From the NCBI RefSeq assembly GCF_900156465.1, contig NZ_LT707064.1, positions 4,603,001 to 4,667,000 on the forward strand: a stretch of 64,000 bases of DNA, given 5' to 3'. The notes beneath the pieces are model-generated. The model saw only the letters and a program-made list of their open reading frames with translations, was not told the DNA's origin and did not search any database. How positions within the stretch are numbered: position 1 is the stretch's first letter; every line of letters begins with the position of its first letter. The DNA is from Pseudomonas sp. 7SR1. Its GTDB lineage: Bacteria; Pseudomonadota; Gammaproteobacteria; Pseudomonadales; Pseudomonadaceae. Made by a program: the position numbers and the translations under genes. Of this stretch, positions 35,499 through 45,211 are shown piece after piece.

Positions 35499-36803
35499 TC
35501 AGGAAAACAGCGTCAACGCCCCGGTCAGCAGGGCCAGCGCGGTAATCACCAGGGAAGTGAGCACGGCCCACTTGACGGTGGCTTTCTGGAAATCCCCCAG
35601 GTCGCGATCGACCATGCCCACCAACAACAGGGTCGAAGCCACCAGCGGACTCATCAGGTGCACCGGCTGACCGAGAATGGAGGCCCGTGCGATTTCCACC
35701 GGATCGATCCCGTAGGCCGCCGCGGCGTTGGCCAGGATCGGCACCACGCCAAAGTAATAGGCATCGTTGGACAGGACGAAGGTCAGCGGCATGCTGGTGA
35801 TCGCAACCACCAGCGGGAACAGATGTCCCCAGGATGGCGGGATCCAGTCGACCAGGGTCTGCGCCAGCGCGTCGACCATTTTTGTCCCGGAAAAAATCCC
35901 GGCGAAGATGCCTGCGGCAAACACCAGCAGCACCACCGTCATGGCATTGCCCGAGTGGGCAAGAATGCGTTCTTTCTGAATATCCAGTTGCGGATAGTTG
36001 ATCATCAGCGCCAGGACGAAACCGATCAGGAACAGGATCGCCGAATGCATGAGCCCCATCACCAGGGCGACCATCACCGCGATCACCAGCAGCAGGTTGA
36101 CGTAGGCCAGTTTCGGACGCTTGTGCGGGGTGTCTTCGATGATCGCCTTGATATAGCAATCCCCACCACCGCTCTGCAACTGGATGTTACCGATGCGCTT
36201 GCGCTCGGCGCGGCCCAGCACAAAGGCCGTGAACACCACCCACATGGCCCCGCCGATCATGGTCGGCAACAGCGGTACGAAATAGTCGCCGGCATCCAGG
36301 CCCAGGGCCGCGATCGCGCGGGTCGCCGGCCCGCCCCAGGGCGTCATGCCGCTCATGATGCTCAACGAAAGCATCGCCACGGTCGCCAGGATCATGGGGT
36401 TCATGCCGATACGCTTGTACAGGGGCAGCATGGCGGCGCAGGTAATCATGTAGGTCGTCGTGCCGTCACCGTCCAGTGCCACCACCAGCGACAGCAGTGC
36501 CGTACCCACGGCGATTTTCATCGGATCGCCATTGACGCGCTTGAGGATCTTGCGGATCAACGGATCGAACAGGCCGGCGTCGATCATCAGGCCAAAGAAC
36601 AGGATCGCGAAAAGCAACAGCGCAGCCGAAGGAGCGACCATCTTCAAGCCGTCCAGCATCATCTTGCCGGTGGTCCCGCCAAAGCCGCCGATGACCGCAA
36701 AGACGATTGGCACCACCGTCAAGGCCACGATGGGCGACAGCCGTTTGGTCATTATCAGGAAGGTGAAGACCACCACCATGGCCAAGCCAAGTAAAGCGAG
36801 CAT
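35499..36803 (-). CDS. CitMHS-type citrate/tricarboxylate transporter
   Basis: 434 residues, about 12 membrane helices. Family features: LSPIVALTVVPIVFAVIGGF, GLMIDAGLFDPLIRK, VALDGDGTTTYMITCAAMLP and SIMSGMTPWGGPATRA, typical of the CitMHS family that imports metal-complexed citrate or related tricarboxylates with protons. Located between a PrpF isomerase and an OprD porin, so the likely substrate is a tricarboxylate such as an aconitate isomer, citrate or 4-oxalomesaconate. Confidence 0.92.
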   Translation of the reverse strand: MLALLGLAMVVVFTFLIMTKRLSPIVALTVVPIVFAVIGGFGGTTGKMMLDGLKMVAPSAALLLFAILFFGLMIDAGLFDPLIRKILKRVNGDPMKIAVGTALLSLVVALDGDGTTTYMITCAAMLPLYKRIGMNPMILATVAMLSLSIMSGMTPWGGPATRAIAALGLDAGDYFVPLLPTMIGGAMWVVFTAFVLGRAERKRIGNIQLQSGGGDCYIKAIIEDTPHKRPKLAYVNLLLVIAVMVALVMGLMHSAILFLIGFVLALMINYPQLDIQKERILAHSGNAMTVVLLVFAAGIFAGIFSGTKMVDALAQTLVDWIPPSWGHLFPLVVAITSMPLTFVLSNDAYYFGVVPILANAAAAYGIDPVEIARASILGQPVHLMSPLVASTLLLVGMVDRDLGDFQKATVKWAVLTSLVITALALLTGALTLFS

Positions 36804-37015
36804 ATGTCAGATCTCTTGTTGTTATTCAGTAGCCTTACCAACATCCGGGCGCACGGCTCCAACCTGCCAGGCAATAGGCTGAGTGTGCCTGGCAGAGGTC
36901 ATTCATGTCGTCCCGCCCTGATATTGAATTTGCCGTGCCCGGCTAGGTGTGTTGCGCGACTTTCATGGCATCACCCATTCTTGCAATTGTGCTGATGCAA
37001 CGACCCGGCAGCCGG

Positions 37016-38098
37016 CTAACCCGCCAGCCGGTGCGAAGCCTTGGCGTAGACGAAACCGGAAAAGAGCCGGCGTGCGGTACGCACCACCGAGGCGCGGATG
37101 GTCTCCCCGTGTTCGCCGACGTAGGACAGAACGACATCGATCGCACCGCTCGGGTGCTCGATGCGAACCCGCTGCAAGCGAGGCTCGCCTGGGCCGCCGG
37201 TCAGTCGTGCGGCGACGCTGCCTTCGGTTACACACGCGGTGGCAAGGCCGATGGAGCCTGTGATCGCCAGCGCCCGATGACAGTTGTGTGGCATGAAATA
37301 ACGCACCTGCAGTGTCCCGCCGGAGCTGGCTGGCGACACCAGGACCGGCTTGGGAATCACCTTGTCGCTGACGTCCCCCAGGCCCATGGCCAGGCCGGCC
37401 TTGAGCCGCAGGGATTCAAGGCGCTGCAGGAAGTCGTGGTCGGCATCCAGTTCGGCGGGGCTTTCGTCGCCGCGCTTGCCGAGCTGGCTGGCCTCGACGA
37501 TCACCATGGGCATCGCCATATCGATGCAGGTCACCGGGATGCCGTCGATCAGGTCCAGCACCTGGCCGGTGGGAAACAGTTTGCCCGTCTTGCTGCCGGC
37601 CGCATCCAGGAATGTCAGTTGCACTGGCGCGGCGGTGCCCGGTACGCCATCGATGGCCGTGTCGCCTTCATAGCTGACCTTGCCCCCAGGGGTCTGCACC
37701 TCGGAAACGACGAAAGTCCCGGTATTGAGATTGCGAATGCGCACCCGAGTCAGGTCGCCACCGGCCTTGACCAACCCTTGTTCGATGGCAAAGGGACCCA
37801 CCGCACAGAGCATGTTGCCGCAGTTGGGCGCGGTGTCGACCCGACGCTGGGAAACCATCACCTGGACGAACAGGTAATCGACGTCCGCCTCGGGGTGCAG
37901 CGAGGGGCTGACGATCGCCACCTTGCTGGTTTGCGGGCTGCCCCCCCCGATGCCGTCGATCTCCAGTTCATGGCCGGAACCCATCAGATCGAGCAGCAGC
38001 TCGTCACGCTCGGTGACGGAGGCCGGCAGATCCCAGGCGAGAAAGACCGGTCCTTTGGAGGTACCGCCGCGCATGAGCACACAAGGAATACGTTGCAT
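37016..38098 (-). CDS. PrpF-family isomerase/tautomerase, GalD-like
   Basis: 360 residues from ATG at 38098. PrpF signatures: CVLMRGGTSKGPVFL, DAPNCGN-like VDTAPNCGNMLCAVGPF (catalytic Cys/Lys region), GIGGGSPQTSK. The family includes 2-methylaconitate isomerase PrpF, 4-oxalomesaconate tautomerase GalD of gallate degradation, and aconitate isomerase. Closest match by eye is GalD; however no gallate dioxygenase or GalB/GalC is nearby. The neighbouring CitMHS transporter argues for isomerising an imported tricarboxylate, such as trans- to cis-aconitate. Divergent from the LysR gene. Confidence 0.88.
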   Translation of the reverse strand: MQRIPCVLMRGGTSKGPVFLAWDLPASVTERDELLLDLMGSGHELEIDGIGGGSPQTSKVAIVSPSLHPEADVDYLFVQVMVSQRRVDTAPNCGNMLCAVGPFAIEQGLVKAGGDLTRVRIRNLNTGTFVVSEVQTPGGKVSYEGDTAIDGVPGTAAPVQLTFLDAAGSKTGKLFPTGQVLDLIDGIPVTCIDMAMPMVIVEASQLGKRGDESPAELDADHDFLQRLESLRLKAGLAMGLGDVSDKVIPKPVLVSPASSGGTLQVRYFMPHNCHRALAITGSIGLATACVTEGSVAARLTGGPGEPRLQRVRIEHPSGAIDVVLSYVGEHGETIRASVVRTARRLFSGFVYAKASHRLAG

Positions 38099-38265
38099 GA
38101 ACACTAACTCTTGTTGATCAATCTGGATAATTGATGTTCTGAAGGCAAGAGTGGCAGGGTTTAAAAAGTGTTTCCAATGCAAAGATCGGCGCGTTTATTG
38201 CGTTTTACAAATGAATAGCCTTAGGATGATTTGCAAGACACGTCGCGAGCTTGAGTGGAACCTGC

Positions 38266-39156
38266 ATGGAATATGAACTTCAGGACATACGATCTTTCGT
38301 CAAGATCGCCGAACTTGGCAGCTTTCACGAAGCAGCCGATGCACTGCACCTGTCACAGCCGGCGCTGAGCCGACGGATGAAAAAACTCGAGGAAGGGTTG
38401 GGGACGGCTTTGCTGGATCGCACCACCCGCAAGGTCAGCCTGACCAGTGTCGGCCGTGATTTCCTGCCCAAGGCGCGGCGCCTGCTGGACGATTTCGACG
38501 ATTCGATCCTCAACATCCGCGAGTTGGCGCAGCGGCAGATCGGCCGGGTGACCCTGGCGTGCATCCCAACGGCCGCCTTCTACTTCCTGCCCTCGGTGAT
38601 CCGCCTGTACAACGAGCGTTATCCGAAGATCCGCATACGCCTGCTGGACCTGAGTGCCAACGAAGGTTTGGAGGCGGTCCTGCGCGGCGAAGCCGACTTC
38701 GGCATCAACATGATGAGCGGCCAGCACCCGGACATCGAATTCGTGCCGCTGGTCAACGAACCCTTCGTCCTGGCGTGCCGCCGCGATCATGAACTGGCAG
38801 GACGCAGCGCCGTCACCTGGTCGGAACTGAGCGACTACCGACTGATCGGCGTGGGACGACTGAGCGGTAACCGGATGCTGCTCGATCATGCCTTGTCGGG
38901 CCTGAGCTGGCGCCCCCAGTGGTTTTACGAAGTACAACACCTGTCCACGTCGCTGGGGTTGGTCGAGGCTGGCCTTGGCGTGTCGGCGATGCCCAGCCTG
39001 GCGATGCCGGCCGGAGACCACCCGACACTGGTCAGCGTACCGCTGGTGGAGCCGGTGGTGAACCGCTCACTGGGGCTGGTCTATCGACGCGGCGCGTCAC
39101 TGTCCCCTGCCGCCGAGAAATTCGTCTCGATTCTGCTCGAGCAGTGGCCACAGTGA
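38266..39156 (+). CDS. LysR-family regulator of the tricarboxylate module
   Basis: 296 residues. The helix-turn-helix is GSFHEAADALHLSQPALSRR and the effector domain contains LRGEADFGINMMSGQHPDIE. The ATG at 38266 is used; a TTG at 38251 is possible. It faces the PrpF-CitMHS-OprD genes across 167 bp and is the likely activator responding to their substrate. Confidence 0.92.
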   Translation: MEYELQDIRSFVKIAELGSFHEAADALHLSQPALSRRMKKLEEGLGTALLDRTTRKVSLTSVGRDFLPKARRLLDDFDDSILNIRELAQRQIGRVTLACIPTAAFYFLPSVIRLYNERYPKIRIRLLDLSANEGLEAVLRGEADFGINMMSGQHPDIEFVPLVNEPFVLACRRDHELAGRSAVTWSELSDYRLIGVGRLSGNRMLLDHALSGLSWRPQWFYEVQHLSTSLGLVEAGLGVSAMPSLAMPAGDHPTLVSVPLVEPVVNRSLGLVYRRGASLSPAAEKFVSILLEQWPQ

Positions 39157-39196
39157 GCCTCGTGCGGGGCGCTGATGCGCCCCGCCGGAACCGCAT

Positions 39197-40348
39197 TCAG
39201 CTGGATACGGGCCACGCCCCCTCCCCCAGCAACGCCGCAACGGTCCGCTCGCCCAGGCCGAGCCCCACGCTCATGCCCAGGCCGGTGTGCATCAACACGG
39301 CGGTTACACCGTCGGCGGCAGGCAACACACTGAACGGGCCTGGGCCGCGAGCACCATAGACGCCCTGCCAGCGCTCCAATACTTGCAGGCGTCCACCCAG
39401 GGTGTGCTCCGCCAGGTCGATCAGCAGGTTATCCACGTCCTCTTGGTTGAATGGCGCGGCATCTGTGCCGTAGTCGTGAGAATCGCCGATGATCAACTCG
39501 CCATGGGGTGTAGGGCTGATCAACAGATGGATGCCATGCTTTTCCAGTTGCGGGTAATCACGCTGGATTTCCCGGCGGATCGCATCGGCCTCGGGCAGGT
39601 CGCTGAAGGCGCCGTAGTGCACGCAACTCAGTCCCGTGAGCACCGCGTGGCGCAGATCCAGAGGCTGCGCCAGGCGCGCCCGCAACATCTGCAAACGACA
39701 GACTGACGGTCTCAACGCAGCCATCTGCTCGGCCAGTAGCGTCTGATAATCGTGACCGGAGCAGACGATGATCTGGCCTGCCGAAAAGCGGCCTGCCGTG
39801 GTCAAGGCGCTGCCAGGTCCGACGTCCCGTACCAGCGTCGAGAAGTGGAATTCGACGCCCTGCCCAGCCAGGTAGTCGATGATTTGTGGCAGCGCCTGCC
39901 GGGAGAACAACTGCTGATCGTCGAGCCCATGCAGAGCCGCGCGGTGATGGACGAAGCGGCCTTGGTAGAGGTTGTCCAGGGCCGGGCCGCGCAGCAGCTC
40001 GGTGCGGTAGCCCAGTTCCTCGGCACGGCCAAGGCAGAACGCGTCCAGCATGGCCTCCTCGGCCTCGGTGCGAGCGAACACCAGTGAACCCTGTTGTCTG
40101 ATCGCCAGCCCGGCCGCCCTGCCCAGCTCGGCCCAGAGCCCGTGGGACTGACGCGCGAGGTCGAGCATGGGCCCGGGAGCCTGGCCCGTGACCAGTGCCT
40201 GGCCAAAATTGCGGATGGATGCACCCAGCGGTGTATGGCTGCGTTCGAATACCCGGACCTTGAGGCCGCGACGCATGCCTGCCCAGGCATGGGCGAGGCC
40301 CAGGATGCCGGCGCCTACGATCAGCAGGTCACAGTCGTGCTGATGCAT
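39197..40348 (-). CDS. TIGR03364-type FAD-dependent oxidoreductase of phosphonate clusters
   Basis: 383 residues from the ATG at 40348 with AAGGAG upstream. The Rossmann FAD motif LIVGAGILGLAHAWAGMRRG lies at the N-terminus. A second FAD-contact segment, GQIIVCSGHD, is in the middle, and VLMHTGLGMSVGLGLGER is near the end. This D-amino-acid-oxidase-like subgroup (TIGR03364) accompanies aminoethylphosphonate genes. Members of the phosphonate-linked FAD group have been reported to oxidise the amine of N-substituted or free aminoethylphosphonate to phosphonoacetaldehyde. Here it would replace the absent transaminase PhnW; the exact substrate is not known. Last gene of the cluster. Confidence 0.85.
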   Translation of the reverse strand: MHQHDCDLLIVGAGILGLAHAWAGMRRGLKVRVFERSHTPLGASIRNFGQALVTGQAPGPMLDLARQSHGLWAELGRAAGLAIRQQGSLVFARTEAEEAMLDAFCLGRAEELGYRTELLRGPALDNLYQGRFVHHRAALHGLDDQQLFSRQALPQIIDYLAGQGVEFHFSTLVRDVGPGSALTTAGRFSAGQIIVCSGHDYQTLLAEQMAALRPSVCRLQMLRARLAQPLDLRHAVLTGLSCVHYGAFSDLPEADAIRREIQRDYPQLEKHGIHLLISPTPHGELIIGDSHDYGTDAAPFNQEDVDNLLIDLAEHTLGGRLQVLERWQGVYGARGPGPFSVLPAADGVTAVLMHTGLGMSVGLGLGERTVAALLGEGAWPVSS

Positions 40349-40426
40349 GGAAATCTCCTTGATGGGGGAAGTGGCCGCCGGGGCGGCCAGGTGAGTCACG
40401 ATGGAAGGCGCGGATGAGTGCGCCGC

Positions 40427-41446
40427 TTACTGGCTGACCGGCTCGGACTTGCCGTCATAGCGCTTGCGCCATTCGGTCAGGATGCGATCGCGGTTCTGGG
40501 AGGCCCAGTTGAAGTCGTTCTTGATCAGGCGCTGTTCGTAGTCGGCCGGCAGTTCCTGGAACCGTTCGGCGATACCTGGCTGGGCCAGTACGGCAAAGTT
40601 GGCCTTGTACAGGTCCATGGCTTCGCGGCTGGCAGCAAAGTCCGCGAGTTTCCTCGCGGCGTCCAGATGCCGGGTGCCCTTGATGATCGCGCTTGCCTCG
40701 ATCTCCCAACCCAGGCCTTCCTTGGGCAGTACGATGGCCAGCGGCGCCCCCTTGCGCTTGAGCTGCACCGCCGGATACTCGAAGGAAATACCGATGGGAA
40801 ACTCCCCCGCCGCGGCCTGCTTGCAAGGTTTGGAGCCGGAATGAGTGTATTGGCCGATGTTCTGGTGCAACCGGTCCATGTAGGCCCATCCACCGTCTTC
40901 GCCAAAGGTCTGCAGCCAGGCGCTGACGTCCAGGTAGCCGGTACCTGAGGACGCCGGGTTGGGCATGACGATCTTGCCCTTGTAGACCGGGTCGGTCAGG
41001 TCTTCCCATCTGGTCGGCTTCGGCAGCCCCTGTTTTTCGGCTTCGATGGTGTTGAAGCAGATGCTCGCGGCCCACACATCCATGCCCACCCAGGACGGTG
41101 GATTGTCGCTGTCACGATAATGGGCACCGATCTTGTCCAGGCTGGCCGGTGCGTAGGCTTCGAGCATGCCCTGCTGCTTGAGGATGGCCAGGCTGGAGCC
41201 CGCCAGTCCCCAGACGGCATCCGCCTGGGGACGGTCTTTTTCGGCCAGCAGCTTGGCGGTGACGACCCCGGTGGAGTCACGTACCCACTTGATGCGGATA
41301 TCCGGGTGCTGTTTCTCGAATGCCTGCTGGTAGGGCTTGAGTTGTTCGACTTCCAGCGCGCTGTAGACCGTCAGCTCGGTGGCGGCCTGTGCATGCAGGG
41401 CGCCGGCGGCGAGCAGGCCGGCGGCAAGGGCGATGCGCTTGAACAT
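40427..41446 (-). CDS. Aminoethylphosphonate ABC transporter substrate-binding protein
   Basis: 339 residues with signal peptide (MFKRIALAAGLLAAGALHA, mature from about 22). It is a type-2 periplasmic binding protein of the iron/polyamine/phosphonate class (TELTVYSALEVEQLKPYQQA, DAVWGLAGSSLAILK, SWVGMDVWAASICFNTIEAE). Placement between PhnX, permease and the FAD oxidoreductase identifies it with the putative 2-aminoethylphosphonate-binding family (TIGR03261). Captures the substrate in the periplasm for the 42342-45091 transporter. Confidence 0.9.
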   Translation of the reverse strand: MFKRIALAAGLLAAGALHAQAATELTVYSALEVEQLKPYQQAFEKQHPDIRIKWVRDSTGVVTAKLLAEKDRPQADAVWGLAGSSLAILKQQGMLEAYAPASLDKIGAHYRDSDNPPSWVGMDVWAASICFNTIEAEKQGLPKPTRWEDLTDPVYKGKIVMPNPASSGTGYLDVSAWLQTFGEDGGWAYMDRLHQNIGQYTHSGSKPCKQAAAGEFPIGISFEYPAVQLKRKGAPLAIVLPKEGLGWEIEASAIIKGTRHLDAARKLADFAASREAMDLYKANFAVLAQPGIAERFQELPADYEQRLIKNDFNWASQNRDRILTEWRKRYDGKSEPVSQ

Positions 41447-41496
41447 GGTGTGGTTCCTGTGGGTGAAGGATGGGCGAGCGAACAGGGAAAACAGCT

Positions 41497-42324
41497 TCAG
41501 CAGCCTTGCGGACTTTCACCGCGAGCCAAGCGCGCGTTGATGGCGTCGACGACCGGTGGCAGGTCGGCCAGAGTGTCGATCAGGTAATGGGGGCGGCTGT
41601 TGGCGAACAAGTCATCGATCCGTTGACGCTCGGCCTCCAGCCGTTCATTGGGCAACGCCTGGTATTGCGCCCAGGTGAGGCCCAGGAAGTTACCCGAGAA
41701 ACGCAGCGCCACCGTCCACATGCCGGCGCAGCGCCCTTCGAGAATGCCAGGTTCGGTGTCGTCGACCTTGACGCAGGCGGCCACGTCGTCGAGCCCCAGG
41801 GCAATCACATTGGCCAGCGCCTGGGCCGGACTAGGGCGGCCCTTGGGCACTTCGTCGGTGGCGACGACGTGGTCCGGTCGATAGCCGGCCGCAGCCGCCA
41901 GTTCGACCACCTGCTGCATGACCCCCTTGGGATAGCCAGAACAACTGCCTATCTTCAGGCCGCGTTCACGCAGGCTCGCTACGGTCGCCAGGGCGCCGGG
42001 AATCGGCGCGCTGTGCTCGGCGACCCTGGCGATCTGCAGAGGCATGAAGCGCTCGTAGATGGCCGTCACGTCGGCATCGCTCGGCCGGCGCCCGAAACGC
42101 TTCTCGAAGCGCTCGGCCACAGCAGGCTGGTCGCACAGGGTGCGGATGTGATCCCACTTGCCCATGCCCATGGGACCACGAGCTTCAGCCAGGCTGACGG
42201 CGATGTCGAATTCGGCGAATGCCTCGACGAAAATCCGCGTCGGAGCGAAGGAGCCGAAATCGACCACGGTTCCCGCCCAGTCGAGAATGACGGCCTGGAG
42301 ACGATCAGGGTGTTGGTAGTGCAT
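41497..42324 (-). CDS. phnX: Phosphonoacetaldehyde hydrolase (phosphonatase)
   Basis: 275 residues, HAD superfamily. Nucleophile motif [12 protein letters not shown] (Asp15), Schiff-base lysine in GMGKWDHI (Lys56), then [11 protein letters not shown] and [10 protein letters not shown]. Hydrolyses phosphonoacetaldehyde to acetaldehyde and phosphate, the last step of aminoethylphosphonate breakdown. The upstream transaminase PhnW is not in the window, so the aldehyde may come from the FAD oxidoreductase. Sits between the permease and binding-protein genes in the same operon. Confidence 0.95.
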   Translation of the reverse strand: MHYQHPDRLQAVILDWAGTVVDFGSFAPTRIFVEAFAEFDIAVSLAEARGPMGMGKWDHIRTLCDQPAVAERFEKRFGRRPSDADVTAIYERFMPLQIARVAEHSAPIPGALATVASLRERGLKIGSCSGYPKGVMQQVVELAAAAGYRPDHVVATDEVPKGRPSPAQALANVIALGLDDVAACVKVDDTEPGILEGRCAGMWTVALRFSGNFLGLTWAQYQALPNERLEAERQRIDDLFANSRPHYLIDTLADLPPVVDAINARLARGESPQGC

Positions 42325-42341
42325 GGCAGTACTCCGCGAGA

Positions 42342-44051
42342 TCAGAGGCCCGGCGCCGCGCGCCAGGCCTGGGAGCGGCGCGACAGACCACGCGAAGCCC
42401 AGGCCAGCAGGAGCGACACGCTGGCACAGGTGAGAAGAATGAGGGTCGACATGGCGGCGGCACCGCCGACGTTGCCAGCATCGTCCATGTTCAGCACGGC
42501 GACGGATGCCACCATGCTGTCCGGGCTATAGAGGAAGATCACCGCCGATACGGTGGTCATCGCCGAAACGAACAGATAGCGGACGATGTCCAGCAGCGCC
42601 GGCAGGCAGATGGGCACCGTCACGCGCAGGAAATGTCGCAGCAGCGGTACCTTGAGCGACAGCGCGGCGGACTCGAATTCAGCATCGAGCTGACGCAACG
42701 CGGTGGCGGCAGTCATCTGCGCCGTGGTCAGGAAATGCGCCACGGTGCATACCACCAGCAACCCCAGGCTGCCGTAGAGCCCATGCAAGGGATTGGCCGG
42801 CAGGTTGAAAAAGAATACATAACCCAGCCCGAGCACCAGGCCGGGTACGGCCATGGGAATGAAGCACAGCAGGCGCAGCACTTGCGTCAACGGGTTCTGC
42901 CGGGGCTTTTCCAGGAGGTAGCTGCCGGTGAAAATCGCCACGCTGCCGAACAACGCTGTCGCGGTGGCCAGCACCAGGCTGTTGCGATAGGCCAGCCAAC
43001 CGCCGGGAAGATCGGAGAACACGTAATTGTCCAGCGATAGCGACAGGTCGTAAGGCCAGAATTTCACCAGCGACGAATACACCGCCATGCCGAACACGCC
43101 GAGCAGCAGCGTGCCGACCAGCGCGACCAGCAGCAGAAAGGCGCCATCGCGCCCACTGCGCGGTTGCGGATGATAAACCTGGGCGCGACCACTCATGGCG
43201 TCGCGCTGGCGGCGGCGCAGCCAGGAGTCGACGGCGAAGCTGAACAGCGCCGGCAGGAGCAGGAACAACCCAATCAGGGCGCCGCGGCCGAATTGCTGTT
43301 GACCCAGTACCGCCTTGTAGGCTTCCAACGCCAGCACCTGGTAATCGCCACCGACCACCACGGGCACGCCGAAGTCGGTGATGCACAGGGTGAACACCAG
43401 GCATCCTGCGGCGAATGCCCCCTGGCGGGTGCCGGGCCAGGTGATGCTGCGAAAGGCCCGCCACGGCGACGCCCCCATGCTGGACGCTGCGTCGAACAGT
43501 CGTGCGTCCGCCAGCGCGAGGGCGCTGAGCAACACCATCAGGGCATGGGGGAACGTGTAGATGACCTGCCCCAGCACGATGCCCCAGAAACCGTAGAGAC
43601 TGTCCGGCATCCAGTCACGGAGCATGCCCTGGTTGCCGAACAGGTAGATCAGCGCGATCCCTGGCAACATCGAAGGCGCCAGGAGTGGAAGCAACGATAG
43701 GCCGCGCCACAGTTTCTTGCCCGGCAGGCAGGTACGCAGCAAGCCATAGGCGAAACCATAGGCCAGCGGCAACACGATCATCACCACGGTCAGCGCGCTG
43801 GTCAGGCTGTTGCCCAGCAGCCAGCGAAAGTGGGCGCTGCGATACAGTTGCGCCGCAGCCGCAAGGCCACCGCCTTGCGTCGGGTCGCCCGCCAGGCCTC
43901 GCCAAAGAATGGCCAGCAGCGGCAGCAATACGGCCAGCACCAGCAGCGCCAGCATCACCCATCGGCCACCCAGCACGAATAGCCGGTCGGCCAGGTCCGT
44001 CGAACGCCGCGGGGATTTCACCCCCTGCTCCATCATCGCCACCTGTTCCAT
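42342..44051 (-). CDS. Fused two-domain ABC permease for aminoethylphosphonate
   Basis: 569 residues carrying two permease halves, each with the EAA-type loop region (first: [20 protein letters not shown]; second: [20 protein letters not shown]). This gives about 12 membrane helices in one chain, so both membrane subunits are fused, as in the TIGR03262 group. Overlaps the ATPase stop by one base. Forms the channel with the ATPase and binding protein. Confidence 0.92.
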   Translation of the reverse strand: MEQVAMMEQGVKSPRRSTDLADRLFVLGGRWVMLALLVLAVLLPLLAILWRGLAGDPTQGGGLAAAAQLYRSAHFRWLLGNSLTSALTVVMIVLPLAYGFAYGLLRTCLPGKKLWRGLSLLPLLAPSMLPGIALIYLFGNQGMLRDWMPDSLYGFWGIVLGQVIYTFPHALMVLLSALALADARLFDAASSMGASPWRAFRSITWPGTRQGAFAAGCLVFTLCITDFGVPVVVGGDYQVLALEAYKAVLGQQQFGRGALIGLFLLLPALFSFAVDSWLRRRQRDAMSGRAQVYHPQPRSGRDGAFLLLVALVGTLLLGVFGMAVYSSLVKFWPYDLSLSLDNYVFSDLPGGWLAYRNSLVLATATALFGSVAIFTGSYLLEKPRQNPLTQVLRLLCFIPMAVPGLVLGLGYVFFFNLPANPLHGLYGSLGLLVVCTVAHFLTTAQMTAATALRQLDAEFESAALSLKVPLLRHFLRVTVPICLPALLDIVRYLFVSAMTTVSAVIFLYSPDSMVASVAVLNMDDAGNVGGAAAMSTLILLTCASVSLLLAWASRGLSRRSQAWRAAPGL

Positions 44052-45091
44052 CAGGCGAACACCTGCAGGCTGCTCGGCGGCAAGGCCACGCGTATCTGCT
44101 GGCCGTGCAAATGCGGCAGCGCTTCAGGAGACATTTCCGCCAGCAAGGCGTGGCCCGGCAGGTCCTCCAGCTCGAAGCTCAGGCGACAGCGATTGCCCAG
44201 GAAGGTGAGTTCGCGCATGCGCGCCGGGAACAGGTTGTCCTGCTCGAATCGAGGGTTGACCCGTATCGCCTCGGGCCGGCAGAACAGGCGTCCGTCTCCA
44301 CCGGGCCCGGTATCCGGCAAACGCATGCTCAGGCCACCGACACGGGCATGCTGGCCGTCACGCTGGAACGGCAACCAGTTGCCCTGGCCGACGAATTCGG
44401 CCACGAAAGGCGTCGCGGGCGTGTTGTAGACGGCCTGGGGAGTGGCGTACTGCTCGATCCGCCCCTGGTTCATCACCGCGATGCGGTCGGCCATCAGCAT
44501 GGCCTCTTCCTGATTGTGGGTGACCATCAGGGTGGTGATGCCAAGCCGGCGTTGCAGGGCGCGCAGCTCGCCGCACAGATGCTCGCGCACCTGGGCATCG
44601 AGGGCCGACATCGGCTCATCGAGCAGCAGCAGCGAGGGACCCGGCGCCAGTGCGCGGGCCAATGCCACGCGTTGCTGCTGTCCGCCTGAAAGTTGTGCGG
44701 GGTATTTGTGCCCACTGCCCCCCAGGCTGACCAACTCGAGCATTTCATCGACCCGGCGGCGCACCTCATCGCGCCCACGGCCAGACAGGCCATAAGCGAT
44801 GTTCTGAATGACCGTCAGGTTGGGGAACAGCGCGTAGGACTGGAACAGAATACCGTAGTCACGCGCCTGTGGCGGTAGCGTCGAGACGTCTCGCGCGGCG
44901 AAATGCAGGCTGCCCTGCCCCTGGCGCTCCAGGCCGGCGATACAGCGCAGCAGTGTGGTCTTGCCGCAGCCGGACGGCCCGAGCAGACAGACCAGTTCGC
45001 CGGCCTTGACCTCCAGCGATACGCCGTCCAGCGCCTTGAAAGTGCCGAAGCCCTTGTGAATGTCGCGCAGTTGCAAGTCGACGGTAGCCAT
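44051..45091 (-). CDS. ABC transporter ATP-binding protein for aminoethylphosphonate
   Basis: 346 residues from the ATG at 45091. Walker A LGPSGCGKTTLLRC, signature QLSGGQQQRVALARA, Walker B LLLLDEPMSALD and a TOBE-like C-terminal domain (FCRPEAIRVNPRF, GNRCRLSFELEDL). Matches the TIGR03258-type phosphonate ABC ATPase. First transport gene of the operon, 120 bp after the LysR gene. Confidence 0.93.
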   Translation of the reverse strand: MATVDLQLRDIHKGFGTFKALDGVSLEVKAGELVCLLGPSGCGKTTLLRCIAGLERQGQGSLHFAARDVSTLPPQARDYGILFQSYALFPNLTVIQNIAYGLSGRGRDEVRRRVDEMLELVSLGGSGHKYPAQLSGGQQQRVALARALAPGPSLLLLDEPMSALDAQVREHLCGELRALQRRLGITTLMVTHNQEEAMLMADRIAVMNQGRIEQYATPQAVYNTPATPFVAEFVGQGNWLPFQRDGQHARVGGLSMRLPDTGPGGDGRLFCRPEAIRVNPRFEQDNLFPARMRELTFLGNRCRLSFELEDLPGHALLAEMSPEALPHLHGQQIRVALPPSSLQVFA

Positions 45092-45211
45092 GCCAGGAAT
45101 CTCGTTTGGAATCGAACGAGGGTCATCTTGGGTCCGGCTTGCGAAGGCTTTATGGCAGTTGGGCAAAAGTTGCCGATAGTGATATCGGCGTTTTTTGTGA
45201 CGACGCCCTGG

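Noticed and set aside
34674..36794. Very long open frame on the plus strand, about 706 codons, across the porin and CitMHS genes
   Set aside because: It runs antisense to two well-recognised genes, its product is Gln/His/Gly/Arg-rich with no family, and such antisense frames arise from high-GC codon use.
37016..38098. Assigning this gene plainly to gallate degradation (galD)
   Set aside because: Family fits, but gallate dioxygenase and the other gal genes are not in the window and the transporter is CitMHS; symbol withheld.
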